Source: Acanthosoma haemorrhoidale (lineage: Eukaryota > Arthropoda > Insecta > Hemiptera > Acanthosomatidae). From it: a stretch of 64,000 bases of DNA. The stretch is taken from the NCBI GenBank assembly GCA_930367205.1, contig OV884011.1:113575139-113639138 (forward strand), read 5' to 3'. Positions 37,479 through 47,315 of the stretch are shown piece after piece (the stretch's first letter is position 1; every line of letters starts with the position of its first letter). The position numbers and the translations under genes are program-made. The notes under the pieces were generated by a model. The model did not search any database. It was not told the origin of the DNA and worked only from the letters and a program-made list of their open reading frames with translations.

Positions 37479-37524
37479 TCACAATATTCCATTGTTTCAT
37501 AAAGTAAAACAAAAGGAAAAAGGT

Positions 37525-37875
37525 TCAATATCTATATTTTGTTGAATAATCCTTTGGTGAAACAACAAGACCTCTTCCTTTTCTTGCACCTCTATAAACA
37601 GTCTCTATAATATCAATCATCTCTTGCTTATCTTCTAAAGCCCAATTTATCTTGTTGTTATTTCCAGTACCTAAATCAATCATAATATGTTTATTTCTAA
37701 AGAAGAACATAACTGTACACGGATCGTATAATTCATACATTTTATTGAAGTCAGGAACTTTAGTTATATCAACCAGGTAGATCACAGCAAAATTTTTCAC
37801 TTTCTCTGCAATGCTGTATAAAACTTCATCCATCTTCATGCAAGTGGGATCCCAATCATGTCCAAAGCGTATAAC
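37525..37875 (-). CDS. TXNL4A: TXNL4A exon 2 (terminal)
   Basis: It begins after a CTAG acceptor with VIRFGHDWDPTCMK and ends KYRY and a stop. The intact thioredoxin-like core (YLVDITKVPDFNKMYELYDP, HIMIDLGTGNNNKINWA) shows it is under strong constraint. An AATAAA lies on the minus strand near 37450, about 70 bases past the stop, inside a repeat. Confidence 0.97.
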   Translation of the reverse strand, partial: VIRFGHDWDPTCMKMDEVLYSIAEKVKNFAVIYLVDITKVPDFNKMYELYDPCTVMFFFRNKHIMIDLGTGNNNKINWALEDKQEMIDIIETVYRGARKGRGLVVSPKDYSTKYRY

Positions 37876-38103
37876 CTAGAAAAAAAAATATTGGTATCAG
37901 TATGGATAATTTAGTGAGAAGTTGCAAACTTTCTACTGTCAATTTACTATTCTATTCTGACAAATTCCCTTAGAATAGTCAAATAAACAAAAATGGAGAA
38001 TATGGATATGGATCAGTGTTTTATGTATGTAATAATTAATGAACACTATAACTTGATACAAGTGATCATAGTGTAATAGTTTAAGAAAAAAATATTAAAA
38101 CAA

Positions 38104-38147
<44 letters not shown>

Positions 38148-41100
38148 TTAATCGTCGGCGGTTAAGTGTGATAAAAGTATAATAATGACAGAGGAAAAAA
38201 CACCGACACACTGTGACTCCAGTAAAAGACTACTTTATTCTCCTTAGTAATCCGACCTACATAGGATCATGGGTTGTTTACCTCCCATGATCGTATTAGT
38301 TTACAACATAACTTGCCTCTGGCTTTAACTCCCCCCTGCCAGTTCCTGACCATCCGTCGGGAACTGAAACTTAACACTTATGCTAATTATATACAGTTCT
38401 GACATAATAATTTCCTGCTCGCCTAGAGCAGCACAACACTGTCTTATAATCATAAAAACAGAACATAACTTTATCCAATGTGGTACAAGGTTAAAACAGT
38501 AAAATAAAAAAACATGTATCTGGCAAATGCCACCAAAAACCAAAAGAGATGTGTGCAGGAGTGAGAAAATTAGAGTCAATTTCCTATTTGGATGGCTTCC
38601 CCACTGGAAGCTTTAACTGCTCGAGATGGACAGTTCTCCTCTTCGCGGGTTCATGAACACTCTGGATGGTCACCAAATTGTGTTCACGAATCGTGATCAC
38701 CCGGAAGGGACCCTCATAACGGGACACCTCCTTACTCCTATTGGAACCGATCTTACGATATACCGTAGTGCCTATCGCAACGCACCCTTCTAGTGGTTTG
38801 ACGCCCGCGTTCTCCCTCAACACCCTCCTGGATTTTTCCCCGGTAATTCTCGCGTACACCTTCCGCCATACTTTCCCCAGTTCCACGCGGTTGGTGGTGA
38901 GTTGTGCGGACGTCTCGTCTCCCACCACCGTTCTACTCGTGTCTCGGCGACGCCCACGAAGTCCGAAAAGGATTTCAAAGGGTGAAAACCCGGTGGTCGT
39001 GTGGACAGAATGGTTATACGCAATGACCGCCCTAGGCATTGCCTCTGCCGGCTCCAACCCTTTGTCGGCATTGTAGACGCGGAGATGATCGCCCAAGGTA
39101 CTGTGGAGACGCTCAATTCCTCCTCGGCTCTTTGGATGCCCTGGGGTATTGACGTGCCACATCACGTCCAGAGCCTTCATCTCTTTCCGCACGTCGGCGT
39201 TATCGAACTCCTTTCCACCGTCCGACGCTATCCGATCTGGGACGCCGTAGAATTGGAACCAACGCCTCAGCGCGCCTAGCACTGCTTCCAATGACTTTTC
39301 CCGAATAGGGTATGCCATAGCCATTTTACTAAAAAGGTCAACCATGGTGACCCACTTGTGTCCCCGCCAAGTGACAGTATCAACTTGAAGGTCAGTGAGC
39401 GGTGTTTGCGCCGTGGGAGTCTCGACTTGTTGCCCGGTAGGTGGGTGCCTGTCATATTTGGTACGATGACAAACTTCGCACGCAGCTAGTGTTTCCTGGA
39501 TTGTCTTTCGCATCCCCCACCAGAAATACTTCCGCCTCAACGCCTGAGCCGTCTCTTGTTCTCCCCTGTGGTTGGTTTTGCCCTGATGGTACGCTAGCGT
39601 GATCTCCTTCTGCGTTGGCTCATCCGGGATGGTCTCTACCATCATGGTACACCGTACAAATGTTCGGTCAACCCCAACCTGCTCCACCCTCCAAAGGCGC
39701 TTAATTTTCTCCCATATGGCTGCGTTCCCGACATAAAGAAAATGGGTCTTCCCTGGTGTGGAAGCATCATTAAGGGCACGACTAATTTGGTCGTTGTTCA
39801 CCCCTGGAGCCGACCATATGGTCGTGGTGGTCGATCGTGGAGAACTATCATGTGCTATTTTCATTGGGCCGAAGGTCTTCGTCTTCCAGACTATTTGGCG
39901 GCGCTTATCGTTTATAATTTCTTCCCGCTCTTCCATGTCAGCAGGCCTGTCGTCCGTTGAGCTCCCTCCTCCTGCCGACGGTACCAAATCCGTAGACCCT
40001 GGTTCCTGTTGGTCTTCTTCTCTCTCCGGCGTCCATTCTCGCAAGAACTGCCTTCCGTCTCGGGAGGATTCCCCCTGCTCTTGTTCGAGTGCGTTGACCA
40101 CCATCGCCCGGGACAGCCAGTCCGCCACGACGTTTTCCTTACCGGGCTTGTATATCACCTCCAAGTTGTATTGGCTGAGGAACTCCTTCCAACGCATGAC
40201 CCTCGCCGACGACTCTTTTAATTTTCCAACCCACTGTAACGGTTTGTGGTCGGTGTGCACCCGGAACCTTCTCCCGAACACGTAGGGCCGGAAATGGTCT
40301 ATTGCCCAGACTATCCCTAATAATTCCCGCTCTAGCGCGCTATACCGACTTTCCGCCTCTGTGAGGCGCCTACTGGCGTACGCTACTGGACGGTCCCCTT
40401 TGCCCCCCGCCTGTGACAGAACTGCTCCCAAGGCATATTCACTGGCATCCGTCGTTATTGTGAATTGCTTTGTGAAATCCGGAAAAGCCAGTACAGGATG
40501 TTCTTGTAGTCGTGCCATGCACTTGCGCATGTTTGCCTCTATGTTGGGGGTGATGGCTACTTTTTTCCCCTTTTCGAGGAGGTTGTTAAGAGGTACTAGG
40601 TATGCTGCCATTTCTGGGACGAATCGCCTGTAGTAGTTCAGTGTTCCCATCAACCGCCGTATCCCTTTTACGTCCGACGGAACCGCCATCTTCTGGATTG
40701 CTGCTACCTTCCCGGCATCTGGTCGGACTCCTTCTTTGGATATCGTGTGCCCCAAAAAACTGATGACCTCCTGACCCAGATGGGACTTTTCCTCCGACAA
40801 TTTCAGGCCGAATTGTCGCACTCGGTCAAAAACTGTCCTCAGGTGATCTACATGTTGGGCCTCGGTCGCGCTGAATACTAAGAGGTCGTCCATGTATATC
40901 TGGCAAACGGACTCATCTACTCCACGTAGCAACTCATCCATGAGCCTTTGGAATGTGATGGGTGCATTTTTCAATCCAAATGGCATCCTGGTGAACTCGT
41001 AGTGACCTCTCTCAAAAGTGAAGGCTGTCTTATGTCGGTCCCTAGGATGCATCTGTATCTGGTGATACCCCGCTTTGAGATCCAGGGTGCTGAAGATCCT

Positions 41101-44100
41101 GGCCCCGCTCAGCCTGTCCAGAATGTCATCGAACCGTGGAATTGGGTACTTCTCGTCCACTGTATTCTCATTGAGCTTCCGGTAGTCTACTACCACTCTA
41201 TACTTATCTGGGACCCCGCCTTCCACGCTCTTTTTCTTAACAGCCCATAAGGGGCTATTATATGGTGACGTGCTATCTTCGATGATCCCCTGTTTTTTCA
41301 AGTTGTCCAGCTCCTCCCTAATATGGTGTCTCAGAGCCTGTGGGTATCTGCGCTCCTTCACGTAGCTTACTCGGTCCTGCTTGAGCGGAATCTCATGTAC
41401 TGTTTTTCCTGTGGCCCCCAATCTCTCCCCTTCATTAAAGAAAATGTCCGTATATTCTCTCTTGAGCTCCACTCTCCAATCCTCCGCTCGCCTAATCGCC
41501 CCTACTCGCGCCCTACCGTCTCTCCCTACGTCCCTCCCTTGTCTCAGGCACCTATATGTTTTCTTACCTAAGCGAATGTCCCATTTCCCTTCCCTGTTCC
41601 TAATCCTTGCTCCAACTTTCCCCAACAGATCACACCCTATGATCCCTCCGTATTCCCGGGGCATCTTTTCCACCACATGGACCCGTAATTTCTCCTCGCT
41701 ACGATCCCATCTTTCCAACCCTATTATCGCTTCCCCTTCGACCCTGCAGGGGCCCCCCAGGGTGACCAAGCTACAAGAACATACCTGCATTTGAGGCATC
41801 CTCCCTCCTCCACACATGCTCTCTAGTGTCTCCCGACACATTATTGTGTTGGTACTCCCCGTATCCACTAAGCACTGCACTCCACTCGCGACTCTAATTA
41901 TAGGCAGACCGCCATGTGTGCCTTTTACAATATTATTTATTAACGTGCGGTCGCCTCTCCGCTGCCACTCTTCTCAGATCTCGCGTTCTCCCCTCTCCTC
42001 CGTCGCCTGTCGTCGGCCGCTCCTCCGGGCACTGCCGCTTCCTGGCTCTTCCCTTTCGTTGTCCGTTTCGGAGATTTCCGAAGTTTCTGAAGCCTCTGAC
42101 TGATGTCTCTCCCTCCTCCACACTCTCTGAGCATTGATTTCCATTGGCTCGGGACGGTTCACGTTTCTGCGTGGGCTCATATATGGGCACTGTCTTGCTA
42201 TGTGACCCTCCGTGCCACACTCAAAGCACCTAGTGCGTGGGCACTTAGCTACCAGGTGTCCTGTCTTCCCACACTCATAACACTTCCTGTCTTCCCTTCT
42301 CCTGGGGCGTCCCGCGTTTCCTCGGCTCCTTTCTCCCACTGCCGCCCTCTCTCTTCTACCGTACTCTACCTCCTTCTTCCTCCATGTGACCGGCGCGATT
42401 TTGGGCCTTTTATATACTACTTTCCTCCAGTCCATTTCTTCCTCGCCAACTGTAATTTCCTCCTCTCTGGCGCTGGTATCCACCATTTCTTGAGCGCATT
42501 CTAGAAACGTGCGCTCTCTAGGTAACGCCTCCTTTCTTCCTGTTTCCTTCGCTAGCTGCACCTTCAGTATTGTAGACAAAAACGCCATCCTGCCCTCTAC
42601 TTCTGCCGCGTTCAATGTCTCCCGCATCTTCTCCGTGATGCCATTGTATTGAGCCAGCAGTGTTCCGGCGAACTGCCCGTTTGTTTGTCGGTGCCTCTTC
42701 GTCTCCCGGAACATTTTAAAAATATCCTCTTCCGGGGTCCATCTTTCCCCGCCGAATGCTTTCTTCAGCCGCTCCTTCACAATGGTCCATGGGGTCTCCT
42801 CGTCAGCCTGGATCATATTCAGAATGCTCCGCTTAACTCTGCACACCAGAGCTGCTCTCAGTGAATCGGCATCTCCTTCAGTTATTAAATCCTCCGTCCG
42901 TTTTCCTTCTATCCGCATCATCAGCCGGTCACCCCCCTTAAGGAAATGATTCAGTTCCCCGGTCTCACCTGCGAATCTCTCCAGATCGGAAATGGACTTC
43001 CTCATATCCTGAGCCGTGATCGCCTGAATCTTCATCCACGCTAATGTAGTCGCGTGAGCCGCTGCCATCGTCGTTTGAGGCAACTGAGGTATATCTGCAG
43101 CTCCACTTAGCACCGCGGGTCGTAACACTCCCTCTGGCATGTTATTAAAAACGTAAAAGAGAGGAGACGATTAAGAAAAAAAAATTAGAGAGAAAGAAAA
43201 AAAAAAACAATTACTTTCTACGCCGCCGTACGAGGTTCCCGTAATCTCCCGGGTTTCGGCACCAGTTAATCGTCGGCGGTTAAGTGTGATAAAAGTATAA
43301 TAATGACAGAGGAAAAAACACCGACACACTGTGACTCCAGTAAAAGACTACTTTATTCTCCTTAGTAATCCGACCTACATAGGATCATGGGTTGTTTACC
43401 TCCCATGATCGTATTAGTTTACAACATAACTTGCCTCTGGCTTTAACTTATATATTTATCGGATACAAAACAATTTTAAAAAAGAATAATTTATTTAATT
43501 ATAATTATTTACAAATTTAATTCTTTAATTCTTTACAAACCTATACTTAAGCAGTATTCAAAATATTATTGGACAATATTCAAGAAAATGTTAGAAACGA
43601 GGCAACAACTGTTATTTGGTGACAGAGTTTAATTATAATCAAAATAATCCTAAAATTGTTCTCAGATGAACCTTAGGCTTTTGAAGAAACTCGATGTATC
43701 TCTGAGTGCTACCTTGGCAACTTTAGGCTTAAATATAAGTATATTTTAATGATTTCTATAATTATCAAATTGATTATTTATTGGAATTGGACTGATTTTA
43801 AGAAAGGAGGTTGTTATGCCAACCTTTTCACAGACAAAGTTAAGTTATCCTATACTCTGTGTGATATATTAATGGAAATAATGTAAACCAAACACTGTCT
43901 GATAAGTGTAAATAATGTTTATATGAATAAATAGCAACTGACGACTACTTCCCAGGTTGTCACTGGGAGCCCCAGGCCAGGTTAACACAGGGAAGACAGT
44001 TTTTATTGGCCCCAAGGAATGAGTGAGGGGTCAAGGAAAGGTTGGTTGATTAGTGTATTTATGGTGATTCATATATAAAACAATATTTTCCACAAGTTAT

Positions 44101-47100
44101 TTTATTATTGATTATAAAATCTGATATCAGTTATTGTGTATAACAAGGAAGTTACAAATCGACTATTTTGAGAACTTTATGAATTCATGCAGCACAGCTG
44201 GTCACATGTTAGTTTTAATTATATTAACTTTACAACTCTTAAGAGGTTAAAAAGGGTCAAAATAAAGTAAATTAAATTGGGTGAATGCACATCAGGTCAA
44301 AATTTATTATTATCATTTTGTCAAATCGTTATAATACTCAACTGTTTAACATATTAGCATCTGTTTCTGCCTGGCCATCGTCAGAATCACCAACACAGCT
44401 GGCCCTCGTTAGAGCTGCTTGAAACTAAAACTTAATATATGGCCCTGAGTACTAGCTAACTGACTCATAATTATTTTATGAATTAATTCATAAATTCTGT
44501 TCGTACCAGAAAATGCGAAGGGTATTAGCTTATTTTTGGTGTTTTACGGAAAACTCTCGCATCTCAAAGAAGTGGCCTTCAAGTTTAATCAAGTTCCACA
44601 AAGGCTACCAACATTCTTGAGAAACTTGCCTTAAGGATTTATTTTGCTATTTTTTGAGGACTCTGACGATACTTCCCATGCACCCTTATCCATATTCACT
44701 GACTCTTGAGGTTTATAAGGGTGGGTGGGGATATTTGAAACCCCATTGTCTTCATGTCCTGACAATTAAGATTTTTTTGACTCCACGCCACATCTTTATA
44801 AGTACACCGCCGATTAATTTACCTGAACCAGATGTTAAAACCAGTTTTCCAACTACAATCTGGAAATTTTTAATAAAAATTGATGGGTGGTATGTTGCGG
44901 CCAGATAATATAATTTGTTTTTGATGTATGGATGTTTCAATTTACTTATTTTCAAAACCAGAAATATTTTGTTTCTTATTGTGATTAATAATTTATTTTA
45001 TGCTCCAAGATTAAGTTTTTTAAATTAAACACAAAAGTAAACAATTATTAGTTTTATTTTTTGTGTTCACCTATAATATGCTTGTTATCCTTAGTTGACA
45101 ACAGATTGACTCTACCTCTGTGCTTGTTGTAGAACTACAAATTAAAACTCAGACCCGGCTAGACCAGATGTCTAGAGCCGTAAGCCATCTTTCAGAGAAG
45201 CTTCTGCGACCCCTCTTCTCTTTGGATGTCTGTCGTTGCTGTTCACAGCCACCACTAACTATTATTACTAATAACTATAATTACTATGAGTAGGGGAAAC
45301 AACAAACAAGAGTTGCCAAGAGCGGCTTCAATCAATCATATTTTTTTTTGTATTATTTATAAACAGTTATTCTTTAAATACCTTAATTGAAAATCATAAA
45401 TTTTAATTTTTTCCCCTAAAAAATTACCTTTTTTTTTGACCCATTTTTAAATTTTATAATCTTCTTAATAATTATATTTGTTATGTTCACCATTATTTTT
45501 TTTCTTTCAGCAATTTCCATTTACCAATAGAAAAACTTCTTCTTCTCTTATCATTTCTTATAATTCACTTATTGTTTCTGTAGAACAACCACAGGTCAGC
45601 AATCCGGGCAAGGGATTGGAGGTTTATGGACTAATTAAGAATTGCAGTGTTTACATTTTCACTTTGGGATGTATAATAGAGCTTGATCCTCTTCATAATA
45701 TTAATACATATTATTTAGTAATGATAGAAACAATGTGAATCACAAACTTTATTAACATATGTCTTAAGTCCATAAAGATGCCTGAATAGGCGAAATGTTG
45801 ACAGTAATTGTCAATAATATAAAAGTAACTTGTTACAGTAAGTATTCAAAATGTAAATTATTAAAATTACATTTTTGCATACTTAAACGAAAAAAAATTA
45901 TTTTTAGGTTTCTACCCACAAATTGTGTATTTAATGCACAAGTGCCTTCTTTTAACACCTCACACAATTGTGGTGATCATTCCGTACAAGTCAGTTTGTA
46001 ACATTATCAGTGACAGACTGGGCATGTTAAACATCAGCGTAAACGCCGGGAAGACCGACTGCTTAATCTTCTCCATCCAAAAGGGGAAAAAAAATCCTTC
46101 ACCAGCTTTCTCAATGCACTATTTGGGTATAAAAATGGATAGGCATCTCCATTTCTCTACTCCTTTTAGTAATAAAATAGAAAAAGTACGACAAAGGTCT
46201 TACCGGCTATCGCACTTGCTAACTTCACCTAACCTGTCACTTCGTCTCAAATTGATGATATATAAATGTGTCCTCCGGCCAGCTCTGCTGTACGGTGCCC
46301 CGCTATTTACCCACTTGACTGACAATACAGCCAAATGTCTCCAACACTTCCAGAATGGAATCATGCGAAAAGTGGTCCGACATACCTCTTTCGAGAGGTT
46401 GAAGAACGCTGACCTGCACCCGTTGCTTGGTGTGCCATCGGTGGGTGAGTTCATCCGCCGAAGACAGATTAAGTTTTTTGACTCGTTGCAGCACCTGACA
46501 AACCAAGTGTTTAACACTATGACCCCACCACCCCTCCCGCATCAATGGCAACAGACTGTCGGGGAAAAATTAGGATAAGAATTAGTATGTAAGTTAGTTT
46601 TAAGGTTGATCAAAAAGGTGAGCCTCATCACCTTTATTAGTCAGCTTAGTCCAGTCACGTATAATGTATATCATTATACCTGTTTATTCATTATATAATT
46701 TCTATAAAATAACAAAACCTGTATATAATGTAGTGATGCTACAGGAAATACAAAATAATTTGTAAATAGATTCGCCTGAGGATCTATAATTATTTGGAAA
46801 TTTAAAGGGGCTATCGAAAAAAAACAATTGTGGTGTGGACCTGCAACTCCTGAGAGGCATAGATAACTATACTTCTTAACAATTGAAAATGGTTTGGAAG
46901 CTTCTGAAAGTAAATGTTTATAATGAATACACTAATTAGAGGGTAGAAATATGTAAGCCCCTTTTTTTTTTATTCAACCTTAAGTGGAATGGCCTAAACC
47001 CAACACTGGATCTTAAATAACACAAACACGTATATATATTTAAGTGAGGTTTCAAATATCTCTGAAGTGTTGATACAAATTAAACTTTATAAGTGTACAT

Positions 47101-47315
47101 AACTTTTTCTTATCTTTAAAATTACAGTAAAATTTAGAATGCTAATTGTTTGTAGAAGAGTAAGAAATTTATATTTCGTTCTAATAATTCACTAAAATTT
47201 AATATTAAAATAATAGTATTCTGTATTGTTTACTCACCACAACTCTATCTTCCTCAGATAGAATGGCCTGATCCACTTGCCAACCATTGTGTAAATGACT
47301 TAGCATATACGACAT
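37525..47315 (-). CDS. TXNL4A: thioredoxin-like 4A (Dim1, U5 snRNP 15-kDa protein), two exons
   Basis: Exon 1 (47315-47238, 26 codons) and exon 2 (37875-37525, 116 codons plus stop) join in phase 0 to give 142 residues, exactly the family length. They are nearly identical to animal TXNL4A: MSYMLSHLHNGWQVDQAILS, then RFGHDWDPTCMKMDEVLYSI, and the end KDYSTKYRY. Family knowledge: this thioredoxin-fold protein is an essential part of the U5 snRNP and U4/U6.U5 tri-snRNP in nuclear pre-mRNA splicing; it has no redox CxxC. The 9.36-kb intron contains a full-length gypsy element on the same strand. Ser replaces the usual Pro at residue 6. Confidence 0.97.
38146..38330 (-). repeat. 3' LTR of the intronic gypsy element
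   Basis: 185 bases, read side by side with 43264-43448 without a difference. AGTTAA/TTAACT ends. Confidence 0.95.
38331..38340 (-). other. polypurine tract of the intronic gypsy element
   Basis: The minus strand reads GGCAGGGGGG immediately before the 3' LTR. Confidence 0.8.
38584..41973 (-). CDS. pol: gypsy Pol: protease, reverse transcriptase, RNase H, integrase
   Basis: Open in the gag frame from directly after the UGA at 41976-41974 to 38584, about 1129 codons with no internal stop. In order: aspartic protease (CLVDTGSTNTIMC); reverse transcriptase with STLDLKAGYHQIQ, FTRMPFGLKNAP and YMDDLLVFS; RNase H (FTITTDASEYALG, HTDHKPLQW, VVADWLSRA); an integrase HHCC zinc region ending CEVCHRTK; and the D,D35E core (DLQVDT, ASDGGKEF, GGIERLHS). 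A GPF-type tail (YEGPFRVI) ends it. All catalytic residues are present. No chromodomain or envelope follows. Confidence 0.95.
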   Translation of the reverse strand, partial: EEWQRRGDRTLINNIVKGTHGGLPIIRVASGVQCLVDTGSTNTIMCRETLESMCGGGRMPQMQVCSCSLVTLGGPCRVEGEAIIGLERWDRSEEKLRVHVVEKMPREYGGIIGCDLLGKVGARIRNREGKWDIRLGKKTYRCLRQGRDVGRDGRARVGAIRRAEDWRVELKREYTDIFFNEGERLGATGKTVHEIPLKQDRVSYVKERRYPQALRHHIREELDNLKKQGIIEDSTSPYNSPLWAVKKKSVEGGVPDKYRVVVDYRKLNENTVDEKYPIPRFDDILDRLSGARIFSTLDLKAGYHQIQMHPRDRHKTAFTFERGHYEFTRMPFGLKNAPITFQRLMDELLRGVDESVCQIYMDDLLVFSATEAQHVDHLRTVFDRVRQFGLKLSEEKSHLGQEVISFLGHTISKEGVRPDAGKVAAIQKMAVPSDVKGIRRLMGTLNYYRRFVPEMAAYLVPLNNLLEKGKKVAITPNIEANMRKCMARLQEHPVLAFPDFTKQFTITTDASEYALGAVLSQAGGKGDRPVAYASRRLTEAESRYSALERELLGIVWAIDHFRPYVFGRRFRVHTDHKPLQWVGKLKESSARVMRWKEFLSQYNLEVIYKPGKENVVADWLSRAMVVNALEQEQGESSRDGRQFLREWTPEREEDQQEPGSTDLVPSAGGGSSTDDRPADMEEREEIINDKRRQIVWKTKTFGPMKIAHDSSPRSTTTTIWSAPGVNNDQISRALNDASTPGKTHFLYVGNAAIWEKIKRLWRVEQVGVDRTFVRCTMMVETIPDEPTQKEITLAYHQGKTNHRGEQETAQALRRKYFWWGMRKTIQETLAACEVCHRTKYDRHPPTGQQVETPTAQTPLTDLQVDTVTWRGHKWVTMVDLFSKMAMAYPIREKSLEAVLGALRRWFQFYGVPDRIASDGGKEFDNADVRKEMKALDVMWHVNTPGHPKSRGGIERLHSTLGDHLRVYNADKGLEPAEAMPRAVIAYNHSVHTTTGFSPFEILFGLRGRRRDTSRTVVGDETSAQLTTNRVELGKVWRKVYARITGEKSRRVLRENAGVKPLEGCVAIGTTVYRKIGSNRSKEVSRYEGPFRVITIREHNLVTIQSVHEPAKRRTVHLEQLKLPVGKPSK
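41974..43140 (-). CDS. gag: gypsy Gag with two CCHC zinc knuckles
   Basis: ATG at 43140, 388 residues. The N-terminal two thirds is helical capsid-like sequence. The C-terminal part is Arg-rich with two adjacent CCHC knuckles, CYECGKTGHLVAKC and CFECGTEGHIARQC (about residues 285-318). The frame ends with UGA at 41976-41974 and the identical frame continues into protease. Expression of Pol would need stop-codon readthrough, or this UGA is a recent CGA-to-TGA change. Confidence 0.93.
   Translation of the reverse strand: MPEGVLRPAVLSGAADIPQLPQTTMAAAHATTLAWMKIQAITAQDMRKSISDLERFAGETGELNHFLKGGDRLMMRIEGKRTEDLITEGDADSLRAALVCRVKRSILNMIQADEETPWTIVKERLKKAFGGERWTPEEDIFKMFRETKRHRQTNGQFAGTLLAQYNGITEKMRETLNAAEVEGRMAFLSTILKVQLAKETGRKEALPRERTFLECAQEMVDTSAREEEITVGEEEMDWRKVVYKRPKIAPVTWRKKEVEYGRRERAAVGERSRGNAGRPRRREDRKCYECGKTGHLVAKCPRTRCFECGTEGHIARQCPYMSPRRNVNRPEPMEINAQRVWRRERHQSEASETSEISETDNEREEPGSGSARRSGRRQATEERGEREI
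43247..43264 (-). other. primer binding site complementary to tRNA-Phe(GAA)
   Basis: The minus strand reads TGGTGCCGAAACCCGGGA, complementary to the 3' end of animal tRNA-Phe including CCA. Its first T is the last base of the 5' LTR. Confidence 0.85.
43264..43448 (-). repeat. 5' LTR of the intronic gypsy element
   Basis: 185 bases, identical to the 3' LTR. The 123-base leader to the gag ATG starts with the primer site. Confidence 0.95.
43520..45980. other. rest of the TXNL4A intron left of the LINE fragment
   Basis: AT-rich. Besides the candidate at 45105-45293, a TTTCTTTCAG acceptor at about 45510 opens 27 codons to CCACAG|GTCAGC at about 45592 on the plus strand; this is too little to call. 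GC-richer patches near 43960 and 44380 show no coding frame. Confidence 0.5.
45105..45293 (+). CDS. weak exon candidate with a short coiled coil
   Basis: After a GACAACAG acceptor, 62 codons and a stop at 45291-45293 read through VVELQIKTQTRLDQMSRAV then SHLSEKLLRPLFSLDVCRCC. The heptad spacing of L, M, V and L is suggestive. It lies in the TXNL4A intron on the other strand. No family was recognised and there is no matched upstream exon, so this is only a lead. Confidence 0.25.
   Translation: MDSTSVLVVELQIKTQTRLDQMSRAVSHLSEKLLRPLFSLDVCRCCSQPPLTIITNNYNYYE
45981..46578 (+). pseudogene. Jockey-type LINE, C-terminal part of reverse transcriptase
   Basis: About 200 codons resemble the end of Jockey-clade ORF2 past the catalytic core: ISVNAGKTDCLIFSIQKGKK, HYLGIKMDRHLHFSTPFSNK, LMIYKCVLRPALLYGAPLF and the later HPLLGVPSVGEFIRRRQIK. 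The polymerase core and endonuclease are absent, so the copy is 5'-truncated as is usual for LINEs. The frame is intact to a stop at 46578. A short 3' region follows with CCTCATCACCTTTATTAGTC. It lies in the TXNL4A intron, opposite strand. Confidence 0.82.
47238..47315 (-). CDS. TXNL4A: TXNL4A exon 1
   Basis: ATG at 47315 in the context AAAAGATGT. The exon encodes 26 residues ending SEEDRVV and is followed by a GTGAGT donor. It is too short for an ORF scan and was found by matching the missing N terminus. Confidence 0.97.

Larger units (their letters stand above)
38146..43448 (-). mobile_element. full-length Ty3/gypsy retrotransposon in the TXNL4A intron
   Basis: 5303 bases on the minus strand. 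Both 185-bp LTRs appear identical, with AGTTAA...TTAACT ends and a 4-base TATA target duplication (38142-38145 and 43449-43452). A tRNA-Phe primer site follows the 5' LTR and a GGCAGGGGGG polypurine tract precedes the 3' LTR. gag and pol are full length and in one frame, split by one UGA. There is no env-like ORF. Identical LTRs mean a very recent insertion. It has the same orientation as the host gene. Confidence 0.96.
38007..43519. repeat. direct repeat copy 2, split by a gypsy insertion
   Basis: The left part (38007-38145) and right part (43449-43519) together match copy 1, with a few substitutions (AACACT for AAAACT, TCATAG for TCACAG) and an expanded (TA)n tract at 38109-38145. The gypsy element sits exactly in that TA tract. 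Confidence 0.88.

Noticed and set aside
38325..38579. 84-codon ORF between pol and the 3' LTR, considered as an env remnant
   Set aside because: Too short, opens near the LTR, and lacks any fusion-protein features; treated as 3' untranslated sequence.
38741..42504. Several plus-strand ORFs of 70-175 codons
   Set aside because: All are shadows of the GC-rich gag and pol of the intronic gypsy element.
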